A stretch of 64,000 nt of DNA from an uncultured Bacteroidota bacterium (GTDB taxonomy: Bacteria > Bacteroidota > Bacteroidia > Bacteroidales > P3), in contig CADAQX010000001.1 in the NCBI GenBank assembly GCA_902790215.1, forward strand, positions 1-64,000, written 5' to 3'. Positions 35,020 to 46,949 of the stretch are shown here, in pieces (position 1 is the first letter of the stretch; every line of letters starts with the position of its first letter). The translations under genes and the position numbers were made by a program. The notes beneath the pieces are model-generated. The model did not search any database. It was not told where the DNA came from and saw nothing but the letters and a program-made list of their open reading frames with translations.

Positions 35020-35033
35020 GGTATCAGTTTTTT

Positions 35034-36521
35034 TTATTCACAAAAACTACAAATAACATCTAATGATAATTGCGTCATGGATATCTCCGCCACCTCCCAC
35101 CGAAAAGTGGTCTTTTTTGAAAACCCCCACTCCATTTTATCTAGGACGGCATGACGCTTGGGAAGAACCTCATATTGATGAACCGATTTAGTAAAACACG
35201 ATTCCTGCGGAAGCAATTGTATATCCTGGTCAAACAGATGGAAATTTGAGAAATTGTCATGACATGATATATCCATGTCATTACCTCCAATCCTCTGTGT
35301 TAGCGAGTTATAAGTGTAATCCACATTTGTCAGCCATGTGACATTATGAGCAGCACCACCCAATGAAGGAATGGCAATCAGTCCATTGGTATGCGCATTA
35401 TCCCGAGACAAGACAAACAGCTTGTTTGTATTAAACAAATTACCAATGTCTTTAACCTCTGCATGCACATCTGTTCGATAGTATATGCAACTGTCATATT
35501 CCCATGCGTGACTGAACAGAAACAAACGGACACCTCCAATGTTTTCCTCCGATTCCTCTACTCCAAAAGCCACACCAAACTTATCACTTTCATCATTAAT
35601 ATGAAACAGCCTCATGGGTGCTCTGTCATGATGGAAAAAACAGTTCTCACTTGTTGCCATGACATAAAAGGCCATATGGTGGAATCCTGGCGAACCACAT
35701 GTGTAAAAGCATCCCCTGAGATCAAACCTGTCCAACAAAAACACCTGATGGCTGTTGTCATAGCTATTGGATCCAGGCAGCTCGTCATTTTCACAGGCAT
35801 ATTGTGCCAACAGTGTGAGGCTGTCCTGCATCGCCATAATATCTGAAAAGACAACTTTTTCAGTATTATTAATTGTATCTAACCTAATACCCCATACCGC
35901 ACCTGAATCTGTCAGTTCAACAATGCAGGAATTCCGAGTTTTTTCCATATTCCCTATTGCATTGATAGTCAGAACTGAGCCCGCAACCTTAGTAATTGCA
36001 AGACGTGTTAATTGGGTCACCTCGTCAACTTTATAATAATATACTGTACCCGAACCGTCCAGGAAAGCATTCATACTAAAACGTCCCACAAAACCATCTG
36101 TAAAACGGTTCCCCATAAAGTCGGGGCAAGGTTGAGTTATTTTGCCACAAAAATAGCAGGATCCTTCAAATAGTCTCATATCGTATATTTCAACCGAGGG
36201 CCCGATACAATCTAAATCACACGGATCATTAAAAACAGTTGAAAAGGCCACCCACGGACTCATGGTGTAGCCTCTGACAATAAATGTGTGGCGATTCATT
36301 CCATGTACTTTTTCTTTTTCTTGGACATAAACTACATGATTTGAAGCGTTGCTCCTTACAATACTATGCACCCCTGTAAGGTTGTTGTATTTAGTCCATT
36401 CGCTTTGACAATAGGATTGAATCACCCTATCCAAACTGTCGTTCTCATCCTGCGCTGCTATTGGTATACACGACAACAACAATAGACCAGCATTCAAAAC
36501 CTTTACAAACATTTTCTTCAT
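35034..36521 (-). CDS. Secreted protein of unknown function
   Basis: A 495-residue protein with a signal peptide (cleavage near IPIAAQ). No known domain was recognised. The sequence contains repeated aromatic-rich strands and scattered acidic segments, such as VYYYKVDEVTQLTRLAI and HQVFLLDRFDLRG, consistent with a beta-propeller-like fold, though that is a guess. No T9SS sorting domain is visible at the C-terminus. Composition is AT-richer than neighbouring genes. It is transcribed from a promoter at 36598-36607 together with the 699-residue sorting-domain protein, so the two may work together at the surface. Confidence 0.65.
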   Translation of the reverse strand: MKKMFVKVLNAGLLLLSCIPIAAQDENDSLDRVIQSYCQSEWTKYNNLTGVHSIVRSNASNHVVYVQEKEKVHGMNRHTFIVRGYTMSPWVAFSTVFNDPCDLDCIGPSVEIYDMRLFEGSCYFCGKITQPCPDFMGNRFTDGFVGRFSMNAFLDGSGTVYYYKVDEVTQLTRLAITKVAGSVLTINAIGNMEKTRNSCIVELTDSGAVWGIRLDTINNTEKVVFSDIMAMQDSLTLLAQYACENDELPGSNSYDNSHQVFLLDRFDLRGCFYTCGSPGFHHMAFYVMATSENCFFHHDRAPMRLFHINDESDKFGVAFGVEESEENIGGVRLFLFSHAWEYDSCIYYRTDVHAEVKDIGNLFNTNKLFVLSRDNAHTNGLIAIPSLGGAAHNVTWLTNVDYTYNSLTQRIGGNDMDISCHDNFSNFHLFDQDIQLLPQESCFTKSVHQYEVLPKRHAVLDKMEWGFSKKTTFRWEVAEISMTQLSLDVICSFCE

Positions 36522-36597
36522 AACACTATAACACTAATTATTTAATTAATAATCTCATACACACAACATCAATTAACTCAACTTCAGTTTTTCTTTT

Positions 36598-36607
36598 TGC
36601 AAAAATA
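36598..36607 (-). promoter_or_regulatory. -7 promoter element for the 35034-36521 operon
   Basis: The minus strand reads TATTTTTGCA, matching TAnnTTTGC, about 77 bases before the ATG at 36521. The leader is AT-rich without obvious structure. Confidence 0.65.
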
Positions 36608-36754
36608 CAGTTATTTTCCGAATATAAAAAAAAAAAAATGACCCAACAAAAGATTGATTTCAAACAACCTTAAAGAGATTGTTTTTTAATCATTTATCAA
36701 AGAGAGACACAGCCGTAAGGCATAGGCAGCGCCGTTCTTTCCCCGCTTGTTTCA

Positions 36755-36860
36755 GGGTCGTTTTACGGTCGTTTTCCGCTTTTAAAGCGAAGAACGAGTG
36801 GAGAACGAGTGGAGAACGAGCGAATAAATGACGGTGCAACTACGGCGGCAGACAGGGTGT
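36755..36860 (-). repeat. Partial, inverted relative of the 330-bp repeat (copy D)
   Basis: On the minus strand the segment reads CGTCATTTATTCGCTCGTT, then tandem TCTCCACTCG units and a hairpin CGCTTT/AAAGCG. It aligns with copy A at 19861-19920, where the same position is CCCTTT/AAAGGG. The stem is kept although its sequence differs. The rest of the 36522-37029 gap holds promoters and AT-rich sequence only. Confidence 0.6.
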
Positions 36861-36986
36861 GGAATGGTGTGGAAATATATAGGCTCTGCTTACATAACAA
36901 CACCGTAAAGACAAGGCAGAGATGGGGAAAGATTGGCTGTTGATAAAAAAACAAGAAAAAAAACCGGATAATTGAAAAAAAAGGCG

Positions 36987-36995
36987 TATTTTTGC
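36987..36995 (+). promoter_or_regulatory. -7 promoter element for the DUF1846 gene
   Basis: TATTTTTGC matches TAnnTTTGC and lies 35 bases before the ATG at 37030. Confidence 0.7.
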
Positions 36996-37029
36996 ATCCC
37001 GTATTTTTGTTTATCAGAAAGACGGTATT

Positions 37030-38493
37030 ATGAAACACGGTTTTGACAACGAGAAGTATCTCAAGATTCAGTCCGAACACATCAAGGAGCGTATCTCCAA
37101 GTTCGGCAACAAACTTTACTTAGAATTTGGCGGTAAGCTTTTCGACGACTACCACGCCAGTCGTGTACTCCCAGGGTTTGAACCCGACAGCAAGCTGAAA
37201 ATGCTGATGCAGCTGCGCGACGACGCGGAAATCGTCATTGCCATCAGTGCCAAGGACATTGAGAAAAACAAGGTGCGCGGCGACCTGGGCATCACTTACG
37301 ACGTGGATGTGCTGAGGCTGCGCGACGAGTTTATGGAGCGCGGGCTGATGGTCAGCGCCGTGGTCATCACGCAGTACTACGGCCAGGGAAGCGCCATGGC
37401 CTTTCGCGAGCGTCTGGAACGCCTGGGCATCAGCGTTTACTACCACTACGCCATCGAGGGCTATCCCACGAATGTGGAGCTTATCTGCTCCGAAAACGGT
37501 TTTGGGAAAAACGAGTACGTGAAAACCACTCGTCCGCTGGTGGTGGTGACGGCGCCCGGACCCGGAAGCGGCAAGATGGCAGTGTGTCTCAGCCAGCTGT
37601 ATCAGGAAAACCAGCGCGGCATCAAGGCGGGCTATGCCAAATTCGAGACTTTCCCCATCTGGAGCATTCCGCTGAAACACCCTGTCAACGTGGCCTATGA
37701 GGCTGCAACCGCCGACCTCAACGACGTGAACATGATCGACCCGTTCCACCTGGAGGCCTATGGCAAGACGACGGTGAACTACAACCGCGACATCGAGATT
37801 TTCCCGGTGCTGAACGCCATCTTCGAGGGCATCTACGGCGAGAATCCCTACAAGTCGCCCACAGACATGGGAGTGAATATGGCAGGTTTCTGCATCTGCG
37901 ACGACGAGGTGTGCTGCCAGGCATCGAAGGACGAGATAATACGCCGCTACTATACCGCCCTGTGCAACTTTGCCGAAGGCAAAACCGGCGAGACCGAGGT
38001 GAACAAGATAGCCCTGCTGATGAAACAGCTGAAACTCACCACTGACGACCGCCGCACCACGGTGGCCGCCCGTGAGCGCAAACAGCTTGAGAACGCCGAC
38101 GCGGCAGCCATCGAACTGGCCGACGGCACCCTCATCACAGCCCACAGCAGCGAACTGCTGGGGCCGAGTGCCGCCCTGCTGCTCAACGCCACCAAGCACC
38201 TGGCAGGCATCGACCACGGAATAAAGCTCATAGCACAGGAGATTATAGAGCCCATCCAGAACACGAAAGTGAAACTGCTGCACGGCCACAACCCCCGTCT
38301 GCACACGGACGAGGTGCTGGTTGCCCTGTCCATGCTAAGCCTTACGGACGAGAACTGCCGCAAGGCATTGGCCACGCTGCCTCAGCTCAACGGCTGCCAA
38401 GTGCACGCCACTGTTATGCTGAGCGAGGTGGACAGGAAGATATTCAAAAAACTCGGCATCGGTCTCACCACCGACCCGAATCCCAAGAAATAA
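37030..38493 (+). CDS. DUF1846 family protein
   Basis: A 487-residue cytoplasmic protein typical of DUF1846. It begins GFDNEKYLKIQSEHIKERI and contains FGGKLFDDYHASRVLPGFEP, then VVVTAPGPGSGKMAVCLSQL with a P-loop-like GPGSGK, which suggests nucleotide binding. Structures of family members exist but no biochemical role is established. It has its own promoter and ends in a word array at 38495. Full length for the family. Confidence 0.9.
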   Translation: MKHGFDNEKYLKIQSEHIKERISKFGNKLYLEFGGKLFDDYHASRVLPGFEPDSKLKMLMQLRDDAEIVIAISAKDIEKNKVRGDLGITYDVDVLRLRDEFMERGLMVSAVVITQYYGQGSAMAFRERLERLGISVYYHYAIEGYPTNVELICSENGFGKNEYVKTTRPLVVVTAPGPGSGKMAVCLSQLYQENQRGIKAGYAKFETFPIWSIPLKHPVNVAYEAATADLNDVNMIDPFHLEAYGKTTVNYNRDIEIFPVLNAIFEGIYGENPYKSPTDMGVNMAGFCICDDEVCCQASKDEIIRRYYTALCNFAEGKTGETEVNKIALLMKQLKLTTDDRRTTVAARERKQLENADAAAIELADGTLITAHSSELLGPSAALLLNATKHLAGIDHGIKLIAQEIIEPIQNTKVKLLHGHNPRLHTDEVLVALSMLSLTDENCRKALATLPQLNGCQVHATVMLSEVDRKIFKKLGIGLTTDPNPKK

Positions 38494-38494
38494 C

Positions 38495-38626
38495 TGAAGA
38501 TTGCTTGAATGCCTGATTGCCTGATTGTTTGAGTGCTGGCGCGGTCAAATCACTCAAGCATTTACACAATCAGACAATCATGCAATCCTCTAAACTCTCA
38601 ACTCTCAACTTTCAACTCTCAACTTT
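38495..38626. repeat. Intergenic inverted word arrays
   Basis: Copies of TGATTGCCTGATTG and TTTGAGT (38498-38540) face their reverse complements ACTCAAGCATTTACACAATC (38560-38585), then TCAACTCTCAA words follow (38591-38625) up to the panB stop. It may act as a bidirectional terminator between convergent genes. Confidence 0.7.
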
Positions 38627-39445
38627 TTAGTACTGCTCTTTCTCGTTGGGGAAATCGATGTTTTTCACATCGCTGATGTACTGTCGGATGGCGTTGCTTA
38701 TATCGGCCCCGAAACTTCCATAGGTGCGAAGATAGCGCGGCTTGAACTGCTGGGTGATGCCGAGCATGTCCTGCAGGACAAGCACCTGTCCGTCGGTGCC
38801 GCTGCCGGCACCAATGCCTATGGTGGGTATTTTCAGTTCGCTTGTAACACTGGCGGCCAGTTTGGCAGGGATTTTCTCGAGCACGATGCTGAAACAGCCC
38901 GCATCTTCAAGCACATGTGCGTCGTGGACAAGGCGGTTGGCTTCATCCTCCTGAGTGGCACGCACGACGTAGGTGCCGAATTTGTTGATGCTTTGGGGAG
39001 TAAGTCCCAGATGTCCCATGACGGGGATGCCTGCAGTGAGTATGCGGCAGATGGACTCCAGTACCTCTTCGCCGCCTTCGAGCTTGACGGCATCGGCGCC
39101 GGTTTCTTTCATTATCCTTATCGCCGAGGCGAGGGCTTGCTTGGAGTTGCCCTGATAAGTGCCGAAGGGCATGTCGACAACGACCAAGGCACGCTTGATG
39201 GCACGTTTGACCGAGGATGCATATACAATCATCTCGTCGAGAGTGATGGGCAGGGTGGTTTCGAATCCCTCCATGACATTGGCGGCGGAATCGCCTACCA
39301 GAACCACGTCGATTTTGGTGGCATCGAGGAGCTTGGCCATGGAGTAGTCATATGCAGTGAGCATGGCGATTTTCTCGCCATTCTGTTTCATGCGCTGCAG
39401 AACATTGGTTGTAACCTTTGTTACATCGGTTTGTAAATAAGCCAT
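38627..39445 (-). CDS. panB: 3-methyl-2-oxobutanoate hydroxymethyltransferase
   Basis: A 272-residue PanB, the first enzyme of pantothenate synthesis, which transfers a hydroxymethyl group from methylene-tetrahydrofolate to alpha-ketoisovalerate. [50 protein letters not shown] and [17 protein letters not shown] are conserved PanB motifs; metal-binding Asp residues lie in GDSAAN and DMPFG. The C-terminal [19 protein letters not shown] is also diagnostic. It begins 3 bases after the preceding gene ends. panC and panD are not in the window. Confidence 0.97.
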   Translation of the reverse strand: MAYLQTDVTKVTTNVLQRMKQNGEKIAMLTAYDYSMAKLLDATKIDVVLVGDSAANVMEGFETTLPITLDEMIVYASSVKRAIKRALVVVDMPFGTYQGNSKQALASAIRIMKETGADAVKLEGGEEVLESICRILTAGIPVMGHLGLTPQSINKFGTYVVRATQEDEANRLVHDAHVLEDAGCFSIVLEKIPAKLAASVTSELKIPTIGIGAGSGTDGQVLVLQDMLGITQQFKPRYLRTYGSFGADISNAIRQYISDVKNIDFPNEKEQY

Positions 39446-39448
39446 AAT

Positions 39449-40720
39449 TTAATCTATTTCTTCGTCTCCGTCGTTGATGAACGGGTTGCCTCCTTCCTGT
39501 TCGAGGGATTCCTCCTCGTCCTCAATGATGCGGAGCATATTGCGGAATGGTTTCTTGAATTCGTATTCGCCTTTGCTGTTGACACGGAAGGGTTTGAAAT
39601 AACGCTCCTCGCCTTTCACCACGATGGTGACAGCCCCCTGCTCGGTGGGGGAATCGGCGGGATAGAGGTATTTCGACACTTCGTCCTCGGTGATGCGTTT
39701 GGCTATGAAGATTGTGTCGAACTGCGAGGGATTGAGGGCTCCCTGCAGCATCAGTACAGGGCCGCCTTTGATTTTCTTTGTGGCCAGGGGTTTGTACTCC
39801 ATGCCCTTGGGCGTGTATTTCTTGGCGTAGACTTTCAGCCGCGACTCGATTTGCTCCTCGGTGACGGGGAAACGTACAAAGATGGAGTCGGTGAGGGCTG
39901 TGCACTCATCGGGCTTGCGGTTGAAGGATGAATGCAGGACGACATATCCAATAGGCAGGATGATGTTGCGCCGGTGCGGCACAAGGAAGTATTTCTCGAC
40001 CATTTGGCGGTAGTCGAGGTGCTCGTCGATGGTAATCGTGACAGGTGGCGGGCACTCGTCGCGGGTATTGAGGACCGAATAGACAGAGCCTTTTTTCAGT
40101 ATCAGCTGGGTGTAGTAGGCGCGGATGTTGCTGTCCTGGGCAGGGATGAAACAGCCGCTGCTGCCGCCTATGCACTCTATGGGGTTGTGGCGGAAGGTGA
40201 CCAGCACAGTCCCCTCGAGCGCGATGTCCTTGTTGAGGAACTTGCGGCTGTCGGGGAGATCGGCACAGTCGTAGACCTGCTTGTCGGTGGGGACTTCAAA
40301 GCGGATGAGCTCGACGGTGTCGCCATGGCAGCTGCAGTGGATGGGATTGTAGGCATAGCGTACCGGCACAATCTCGTGGCCGCGCATGGTAAAATAGCGG
40401 TAGACCGACTCGATGCGGGACTGCATCAGAGAAGAGTCATAGGGATGGCCATAGGCCTCTATCGACATAGTGTAGAGACGTGGGTTGTCCCTGCTGAAGG
40501 CCACATCATAAGCGGAGTCGAGCAGGTCAAGATCGCCCACCCGATAGGAGCTGTCGCCTTCGTCGAAATGCAGCAGCAGGCAGAACACTTCGGGATTGGT
40601 CCACGCACGAGGGAGGTCTTTGGGCTTGATGGGTTTCTCCGAGGGGATGTGCAGACCGGAGCTTTGCCCCCATGCACCTGCGGCCAAAGCGAGGAAAAGG
40701 ATGATGATGAGTCGGTTCAT
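39449..40720 (-). CDS. Secreted protein of unknown function
   Basis: A 423-residue protein with a signal peptide (cleavage near AGAWGQ). No known domain was recognised. It has a Cys-containing region (NPIHCSCHGDT and IECIGGSSGCFIP) that could form disulfides. Near the C-terminus a strand-rich segment VTIVVKGEERYFKPFRV is followed by a very acidic tail (EDEEESLEQEGG). It lies between moxR and panB in a compact run of minus-strand genes, so it is probably co-transcribed. An envelope role is inferred from export only. Confidence 0.65.
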   Translation of the reverse strand: MNRLIIILFLALAAGAWGQSSGLHIPSEKPIKPKDLPRAWTNPEVFCLLLHFDEGDSSYRVGDLDLLDSAYDVAFSRDNPRLYTMSIEAYGHPYDSSLMQSRIESVYRYFTMRGHEIVPVRYAYNPIHCSCHGDTVELIRFEVPTDKQVYDCADLPDSRKFLNKDIALEGTVLVTFRHNPIECIGGSSGCFIPAQDSNIRAYYTQLILKKGSVYSVLNTRDECPPPVTITIDEHLDYRQMVEKYFLVPHRRNIILPIGYVVLHSSFNRKPDECTALTDSIFVRFPVTEEQIESRLKVYAKKYTPKGMEYKPLATKKIKGGPVLMLQGALNPSQFDTIFIAKRITEDEVSKYLYPADSPTEQGAVTIVVKGEERYFKPFRVNSKGEYEFKKPFRNMLRIIEDEEESLEQEGGNPFINDGDEEID

Positions 40721-40735
40721 GGGGTGGCGGGAATT

Positions 40736-41734
<999 letters not shown>

Positions 41735-41775
41735 TGGGGATGATTTGGTGATTAGTATTGACCGGGCGAGTTGTT

Positions 41776-43119
41776 TCAAAGCAGCCATTTGACTTTGAAA
41801 CAGTCACAATCCTTGTACTCGTCGTCGATGCGGACATAGGTGGTTCGCACCATGCGGCTGCACCATTCATAAATCTTCTTCGACTGGGCATTCTGCAAAG
41901 CAGCGTTGTATATGCGGTCGTAATCGTCGGTAAGATTAATCTTGTGGGCAGGAATCTTTTTATTAAGTTTTATCAAGCAGTAGGCGCTCTTGTTGTCCTC
42001 GGTGGTGATGGATACGGCGTTGGATATTTCGCCTTCTTCCATTGCCACGATGCCTATGCCGGGATAGAGCTGGTTGAACGATTCCTTGTCGAAGCGAGGG
42101 CTGCCTTGCACGGGGTTGGAGACCACACCGCCCTGGTTTTTGCTTGCCCCGTCGGAGTACTTCCGGGCAGCATCTTCAAAGGAGATGTTGCCTTGACGGA
42201 TTTCCTGGGCCAGACTGTCGAGAGTCACTCGAGCCTGGAGCAAGTCGGTCGATGAAATCTTGGGTTGCAGAAGGATATGCCGCACATTGATGTTGTTGCC
42301 GCGACGTTCTATCAACTGGATGATATGGTAGCCGTACTGTGTTTCGACCACGGGCGACACCTCGCCGGGCTTGAGGGCAAAAGCCGCTGCCTCGAACTCG
42401 CTGACCATGGTGCCACGACCGAAGAAGCCTAACTCGCCCCCTTTCGAGGCCGAGCCGGGATCCTGCGAATAGAGTTTGGCCAGCATGGAGAATTTCTCGC
42501 CTTTGAGAATGCGCTCGCGCAACTCATTTAGTTCGTCACGCACCCTCTCGCGTTCCGCTTCGTTGACTGCGGGTGTGATGACTATCTCGGAGACTTCATA
42601 CTGAGTGGGTATCTCCGGCAGGCTGTCGGCATCGTAAGTGGCAAAATACTCTGCCACCTCGGCGGGAGTGACCTTGATATTCTCGGTTAGCTGATACTCG
42701 ACCTTTTGGCTGAGCGTGCGGTCGCGGATGATGTCGAAGTACTGGTCGTGCAACTCATCATAACTGTAGTTGAACATTTCGCGCAGCTTTTCCTTGCTGC
42801 CAGCCTGACGCACTGCAGCCTGCAAGTAATACTGCACCTGTTCCTCCACTTGGTCGTCGCTTACCTCCACACTGTCAATCATTCCCTTGTGCAGAAGCAT
42901 CTTGTTGACCAGCATACTCTCCAGCAGCTTGCACCGCTCCTCGTGGGCGTTCTGCACACCTTGATGCAGACGTATCTGGGTATAGGCCTGTTCGATGTCG
43001 GAATGCCTGATTATGTTTTTGCCCACCACGGCAACAATTCCGTCCACCACCTGCCGTTCCTGAGCACAGAGCGTAGCGCCCATCGCCACAACGGCCAGCA
43101 ATATCATCAATTTCTTCAT
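41776..43119 (-). CDS. SurA-like periplasmic peptidyl-prolyl isomerase
   Basis: A 447-residue exported chaperone with a signal peptide ending near GATLCAQ. The N-terminal helical domain resembles SurA ([20 protein letters not shown]). Two parvulin domains follow, the first with [20 protein letters not shown] and [11 protein letters not shown] and the second with VRHILLQPK and a less canonical body. SurA-type proteins help fold outer-membrane beta-barrels. It is encoded 14 bases after a second parvulin protein, so the pair is an operon. The assignment as a SurA-like PPIase is firm. Orthology to SurA itself is likely. Confidence 0.9.
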   Translation of the reverse strand: MKKLMILLAVVAMGATLCAQERQVVDGIVAVVGKNIIRHSDIEQAYTQIRLHQGVQNAHEERCKLLESMLVNKMLLHKGMIDSVEVSDDQVEEQVQYYLQAAVRQAGSKEKLREMFNYSYDELHDQYFDIIRDRTLSQKVEYQLTENIKVTPAEVAEYFATYDADSLPEIPTQYEVSEIVITPAVNEAERERVRDELNELRERILKGEKFSMLAKLYSQDPGSASKGGELGFFGRGTMVSEFEAAAFALKPGEVSPVVETQYGYHIIQLIERRGNNINVRHILLQPKISSTDLLQARVTLDSLAQEIRQGNISFEDAARKYSDGASKNQGGVVSNPVQGSPRFDKESFNQLYPGIGIVAMEEGEISNAVSITTEDNKSAYCLIKLNKKIPAHKINLTDDYDRIYNAALQNAQSKKIYEWCSRMVRTTYVRIDDEYKDCDCFKVKWLL

Positions 43120-43133
43120 AACGGCTGTGATGA

Positions 43134-45236
43134 TTAGTAGGTTATTTCATCAATGACATCTTGATGAATCTTCACATTGTATTTCTCGCGCAATGCAGCA
43201 TTGTTCTTGGCCTCAAGATAATTCTGATATGCGTCGAGATAGAATCCACGTGCCTCTTCCAGGGTCTTCAGCTCAGGCTGCAGCACCTGTTCGACAATGA
43301 GATACCTGTAGCCCTTCTCTGTCGAACGGGGATAGATACCCTTGCTCCACTCGTTGTTGGTAAGCAGGTTCTGGTTGCCCACCTCGACCAGTTGAAGCTC
43401 GACGGTGACAGGTTCCTCGGCGGTGCATTTCTTCTTGCTCACTTTGTCCAGCAAGGCGTCCTTGATGCTATTGAGGCTCCAGCCCTTCTCAACCCCTTTC
43501 CTGACAATCTTCTCAGCCTTGGAGGGTTTCAGGCAGGCACTGTCGTCAATGGTCACGACAGCCACGCGGGCACGGTGGTTCCAGAAATACACGGCATCGT
43601 TGGTGTCGTCGTAGCTGTGCTGGGGGCTGACCCGGTCGTAGAACGCCTTGAAACCGGCAGAGTCTTTCAACGACTGGGACCACACGGCCTTGTCGTTATA
43701 GGCAAAAATCATCAGACCATGACGATACTCGTTAATCAATTCGCCGAACTCGGGGTTGTCCTGTTCCAGACGGCTGTCGGCATATTCCAGCACCTTGGCA
43801 TCCACGAATTCCATGTACCTTTCATTCAGATACACATCCAAATCACAGGGACGATGAATCTTTTTGTTCATGCGCAGATAGCGTGCAAACTGGCGGGAGT
43901 TGTACTGGCGGTCGCCAATTCTGAACAGCGGGCGCATATCGGTAATCTGGTTGGAGTCGTAGCTGAATCTGCCGGAGAAAATAGTGTCCGTAATCAAACT
44001 GCGCACCTGTTCCAGGCTGGCCATGTAAGGAGCCTTTTTCTTCTTCGAGGCTTTCACCTTGGTGTAGTCCACGAAGTTGTACTTTTCCTTACACTGTGCC
44101 ACAAAGATGTGCTGGGGCTTGGTGCTGCGCTCGCCACGGGTCATGCGCGACTTGTAGTAAGGCACCATGCTCTCGAAATCAGGCATAGAGTCTTTCTTCA
44201 GCAGTTTGACGATATGCCATCCGTAGCGGGTGTGGAAGGGTTCGGAGACCTCGCCCACCTTGAGTCCCTTCTTGGCCACTACTTCCACATACTCTACAGG
44301 CAATTGGTTGCATGCCAGTTCTGGCATCACACCACCGGTTTTGCTTGTCGAGTTGTCGTCGCTGTTGTTTCTTGCCACCAGGCCGAAATCCTCACCCTCC
44401 TGCAACAGTTTGTAAGCAGCAAAGGCTTTGCCGCGGGCATTGGGATCCTTCTCGGCTATCCAGATATGGGCAAACTGGCTCTTGCCAAAATACACATAAC
44501 GGTCAAAGAGCTTAATGATATGGTAGCCATAGCGTGAGCGCACAGGGCCGGACACTTCGCCGGGCTTCATCGAATAGGCTGCCGTCTCAAAGGGATATAC
44601 CATGTCAAAAACAGTGAAACATCCAAGTTCACCTTCGTAGGGATTCACCTGGGTGGCCTTCTCGCGCACCAGAGGATCCTGGTCTTTCACCCGTTGGTCG
44701 TACATCTCTTGCTGGGCAAGTTTGTAAAAATCCATGGTCAATGCCTTTTGATACAGTTCCACGGCGTGGTTGTATGCTTTCATCGTGTCGGCCGGGGTGG
44801 CCGTCTCGGGGCAAGGCACCAGAATGTGGGCGGCGTGCAGCGCATAGTGGTTGCGCTCGTATGCCTCGCGCAGCAAACCCTGCATCGTGGCCGAGTCTAT
44901 CAGATAAGGAGCCGCCAGCTCCTTGCGGTAAACACCGAGTTCATCGCACAGCGACGACACGGTGTCAAGTCCCATGGCATAGGCATCCGCCAGCTTGGAC
45001 TGGAAATTGACATACAACTGCACGTAGTCCTCCAGAGCCTTGCGCTTCTCATAAGTGCAAGCGGTAGGCGAAGCAGCGGGGTCCTGACCGATAGACTTCA
45101 GGAAATCCTTCATGAACTGAGACTTGTATATCGGCTTTCCGCCTATCTCAAAAATAACGGGGTCATTTGTAGTTTGTGCTGATGCACACAGCATGGTTGC
45201 TGACAACACCAGCATAAAAAACATTCTCTTCATCAT
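43134..45236 (-). CDS. Periplasmic parvulin-type peptidyl-prolyl isomerase
   Basis: A 700-residue exported protein with a signal peptide (cleavage near CASAQ). Two parvulin domains are visible: the first with [20 protein letters not shown] and [11 protein letters not shown], and the second with [19 protein letters not shown] and [12 protein letters not shown] long C-terminal helical region with no known domain follows, ending [14 protein letters not shown]. It probably assists folding of envelope proteins with the SurA-like partner encoded next. The operon continues from guaB, though a word array separates the two. Confidence 0.88.
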   Translation of the reverse strand: MMKRMFFMLVLSATMLCASAQTTNDPVIFEIGGKPIYKSQFMKDFLKSIGQDPAASPTACTYEKRKALEDYVQLYVNFQSKLADAYAMGLDTVSSLCDELGVYRKELAAPYLIDSATMQGLLREAYERNHYALHAAHILVPCPETATPADTMKAYNHAVELYQKALTMDFYKLAQQEMYDQRVKDQDPLVREKATQVNPYEGELGCFTVFDMVYPFETAAYSMKPGEVSGPVRSRYGYHIIKLFDRYVYFGKSQFAHIWIAEKDPNARGKAFAAYKLLQEGEDFGLVARNNSDDNSTSKTGGVMPELACNQLPVEYVEVVAKKGLKVGEVSEPFHTRYGWHIVKLLKKDSMPDFESMVPYYKSRMTRGERSTKPQHIFVAQCKEKYNFVDYTKVKASKKKKAPYMASLEQVRSLITDTIFSGRFSYDSNQITDMRPLFRIGDRQYNSRQFARYLRMNKKIHRPCDLDVYLNERYMEFVDAKVLEYADSRLEQDNPEFGELINEYRHGLMIFAYNDKAVWSQSLKDSAGFKAFYDRVSPQHSYDDTNDAVYFWNHRARVAVVTIDDSACLKPSKAEKIVRKGVEKGWSLNSIKDALLDKVSKKKCTAEEPVTVELQLVEVGNQNLLTNNEWSKGIYPRSTEKGYRYLIVEQVLQPELKTLEEARGFYLDAYQNYLEAKNNAALREKYNVKIHQDVIDEITY

Positions 45237-45239
45237 ACT

Positions 45240-45345
45240 TTTAAATTATCAATTAATGAATTCGTTAATTCGGAAATGTGTTAATTCGTTAGTCAAGGAC
45301 TCACACATTAACACGTTAACACATTAACACATTTTTAATCATCAA
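45240..45345. repeat. Intergenic inverted word array (TTAATTCG / ACACATTAAC)
   Basis: AATTCGTTAATTCGG and GTGTTAATTCG face CACATTAACACGTTAACAC across a short spacer, in the 109-bp gap between guaB and the parvulin gene. The architecture matches 38495 and 47060 but the words differ. Confidence 0.65.
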
Positions 45346-46818
45346 TTAACGTGAATAGTTGGGAGCCTCACGCGTGATGGCAATGTCGTGGGGATGGCTC
45401 TCGGTGCGCCCGGCTGCCGTGATGCGGATAAACTTGGCCTGCTGCAGGGCGGCGATGTCCCTCGAGCCGGTGTAGCCCATGCCTGCTTTCAGGCCGCCCA
45501 CCATCTGGTATAGCACCTCGCTCAGCGTGCCTTTGTACGGCACACGTCCCACCACGCCTTCGGGCACCAGTTTCTTGGCATCGGTCTCCTTGTCCTGGAA
45601 ATAGCGATCCTTCGAGCCGCTCTGCATTGCCTCGAGCGAACCCATGCCGCGGTAAGACTTGAACTTGCGGCCTTCATAAATGATGGTCTCGCCCGGTGCC
45701 TCGTCAACGCCGGCCACCAACGAACCCACCATCACTGTGCCGGCACCTGCAGCCAGGGCTTTCACAATGTCGCCACTGTAGCGGATACCGCCGTCGGCAA
45801 TCACCGGGACGTCATAGCCCTTTTGCTTCAACGCACCCACGCACTCGCACACAGCCGTCAGCTGCGGCACACCGATACCGGCCACAATACGTGTGGAGCA
45901 GATGCTGCCGGGTCCGATACCCACCTTGATGGCGTCGGCGCCAGCCTCGGCCAGCATAATGGCAGCCTCGCCCGTGGCGATATTGCCCACCACCACGTCG
46001 ATTTCGGGATACGTGCCTTTCACCTGCTTCAAGGCTTCGACCACACGGATGCTGTGTCCGTGCGCCGTGTCGATGACAATGGCGTCAGCACCTGCCTTGA
46101 CCAGGGCATCCACACGGTCCATCATGTCGGGTGTGATGCCTACGCCGGCAGCCACACACAGGCGACCCTTGCTGTCTTTGCAGGCCAGCGGGCGCTCTTT
46201 GGTCTTCATGATGTCACGGTAGGTAATCAGCCCGACGAAGACACCCTCGTCATTCACCACCGGCAGCTTCTCTATCTTGTGGCGCTGCAGAATTTCGGTA
46301 GCCTCGGCGAAAGTGGTACCCACATGTGTGGTGATCAGCTTGGTGATCATAATCTCCTGCAACGGGCGCTCCATGTTCTTCTCAAAGCGCAAGTCGCGAT
46401 TGGTCACCATGCCTATCAGTTTGCGTTGCTCGTCGACAATGGGGATGCCGCCGATGCCATACTCGCTCATCAGGCGCAGTGCATCCTTCACCAAGGCATC
46501 CTTGGTCAGCGTGACGGGATCCACAATCATACCGTTCTCGGCGCGTTTCACCTTGCGCACCTCGCCTGCCTGCCTTTCGATAGACATATTCTTGTGTAGT
46601 ACACCGATACCGCCCTCCTGGGCCATACCGATGGCCATGGCGGCTTCGGTAACCGTGTCCATGGCGGCCGACACCAGCGGGATGTTCAGCTTGATATTGC
46701 GCGAAAAGCGGGTGGCTACAGTCACCTCGCGGGGAAGAATCTCGGAATACGATGGCACAAGCAGCACATCGTCATAAGTTAGGCCTTCGCCAATGAATTT
46801 TGTGGTATCTGTGTACAT
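45346..46818 (-). CDS. guaB: Inosine-5'-monophosphate dehydrogenase
   Basis: A 490-residue IMPDH, the NAD-dependent committed step of GMP synthesis. The catalytic barrel is interrupted by two CBS domains (residues about 95-215; [18 protein letters not shown] precedes them). The active-site loop contains [15 protein letters not shown], with the catalytic Cys. Further motifs are [20 protein letters not shown] and [10 protein letters not shown]. The ATG at 46818 fits the family start ([24 protein letters not shown]) and lies just downstream of a promoter at 46850-46858. Upstream in-frame codons extend past that promoter and are rejected. Confidence 0.98.
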   Translation of the reverse strand: MYTDTTKFIGEGLTYDDVLLVPSYSEILPREVTVATRFSRNIKLNIPLVSAAMDTVTEAAMAIGMAQEGGIGVLHKNMSIERQAGEVRKVKRAENGMIVDPVTLTKDALVKDALRLMSEYGIGGIPIVDEQRKLIGMVTNRDLRFEKNMERPLQEIMITKLITTHVGTTFAEATEILQRHKIEKLPVVNDEGVFVGLITYRDIMKTKERPLACKDSKGRLCVAAGVGITPDMMDRVDALVKAGADAIVIDTAHGHSIRVVEALKQVKGTYPEIDVVVGNIATGEAAIMLAEAGADAIKVGIGPGSICSTRIVAGIGVPQLTAVCECVGALKQKGYDVPVIADGGIRYSGDIVKALAAGAGTVMVGSLVAGVDEAPGETIIYEGRKFKSYRGMGSLEAMQSGSKDRYFQDKETDAKKLVPEGVVGRVPYKGTLSEVLYQMVGGLKAGMGYTGSRDIAALQQAKFIRITAAGRTESHPHDIAITREAPNYSR

Positions 46819-46849
46819 AATATTTATATTTATGCGTCTGAAAAATTGT

Positions 46850-46858
46850 GCAAAGATA
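46850..46858 (-). promoter_or_regulatory. -7 promoter element for guaB
   Basis: The minus strand reads TATCTTTGC, an exact consensus match, with GTCGGAAAAAATG about 10 bases further upstream. It lies 32 bases before the guaB ATG. Confidence 0.8.
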
Positions 46859-46949
46859 CCCATTTTTTCCGACATAGATAACAAAAACAGCAACAAAGGG
46901 AAAAAATTAACTCTAATTATTAAATCATCCAGCTGGTTTCCCGCCATTT

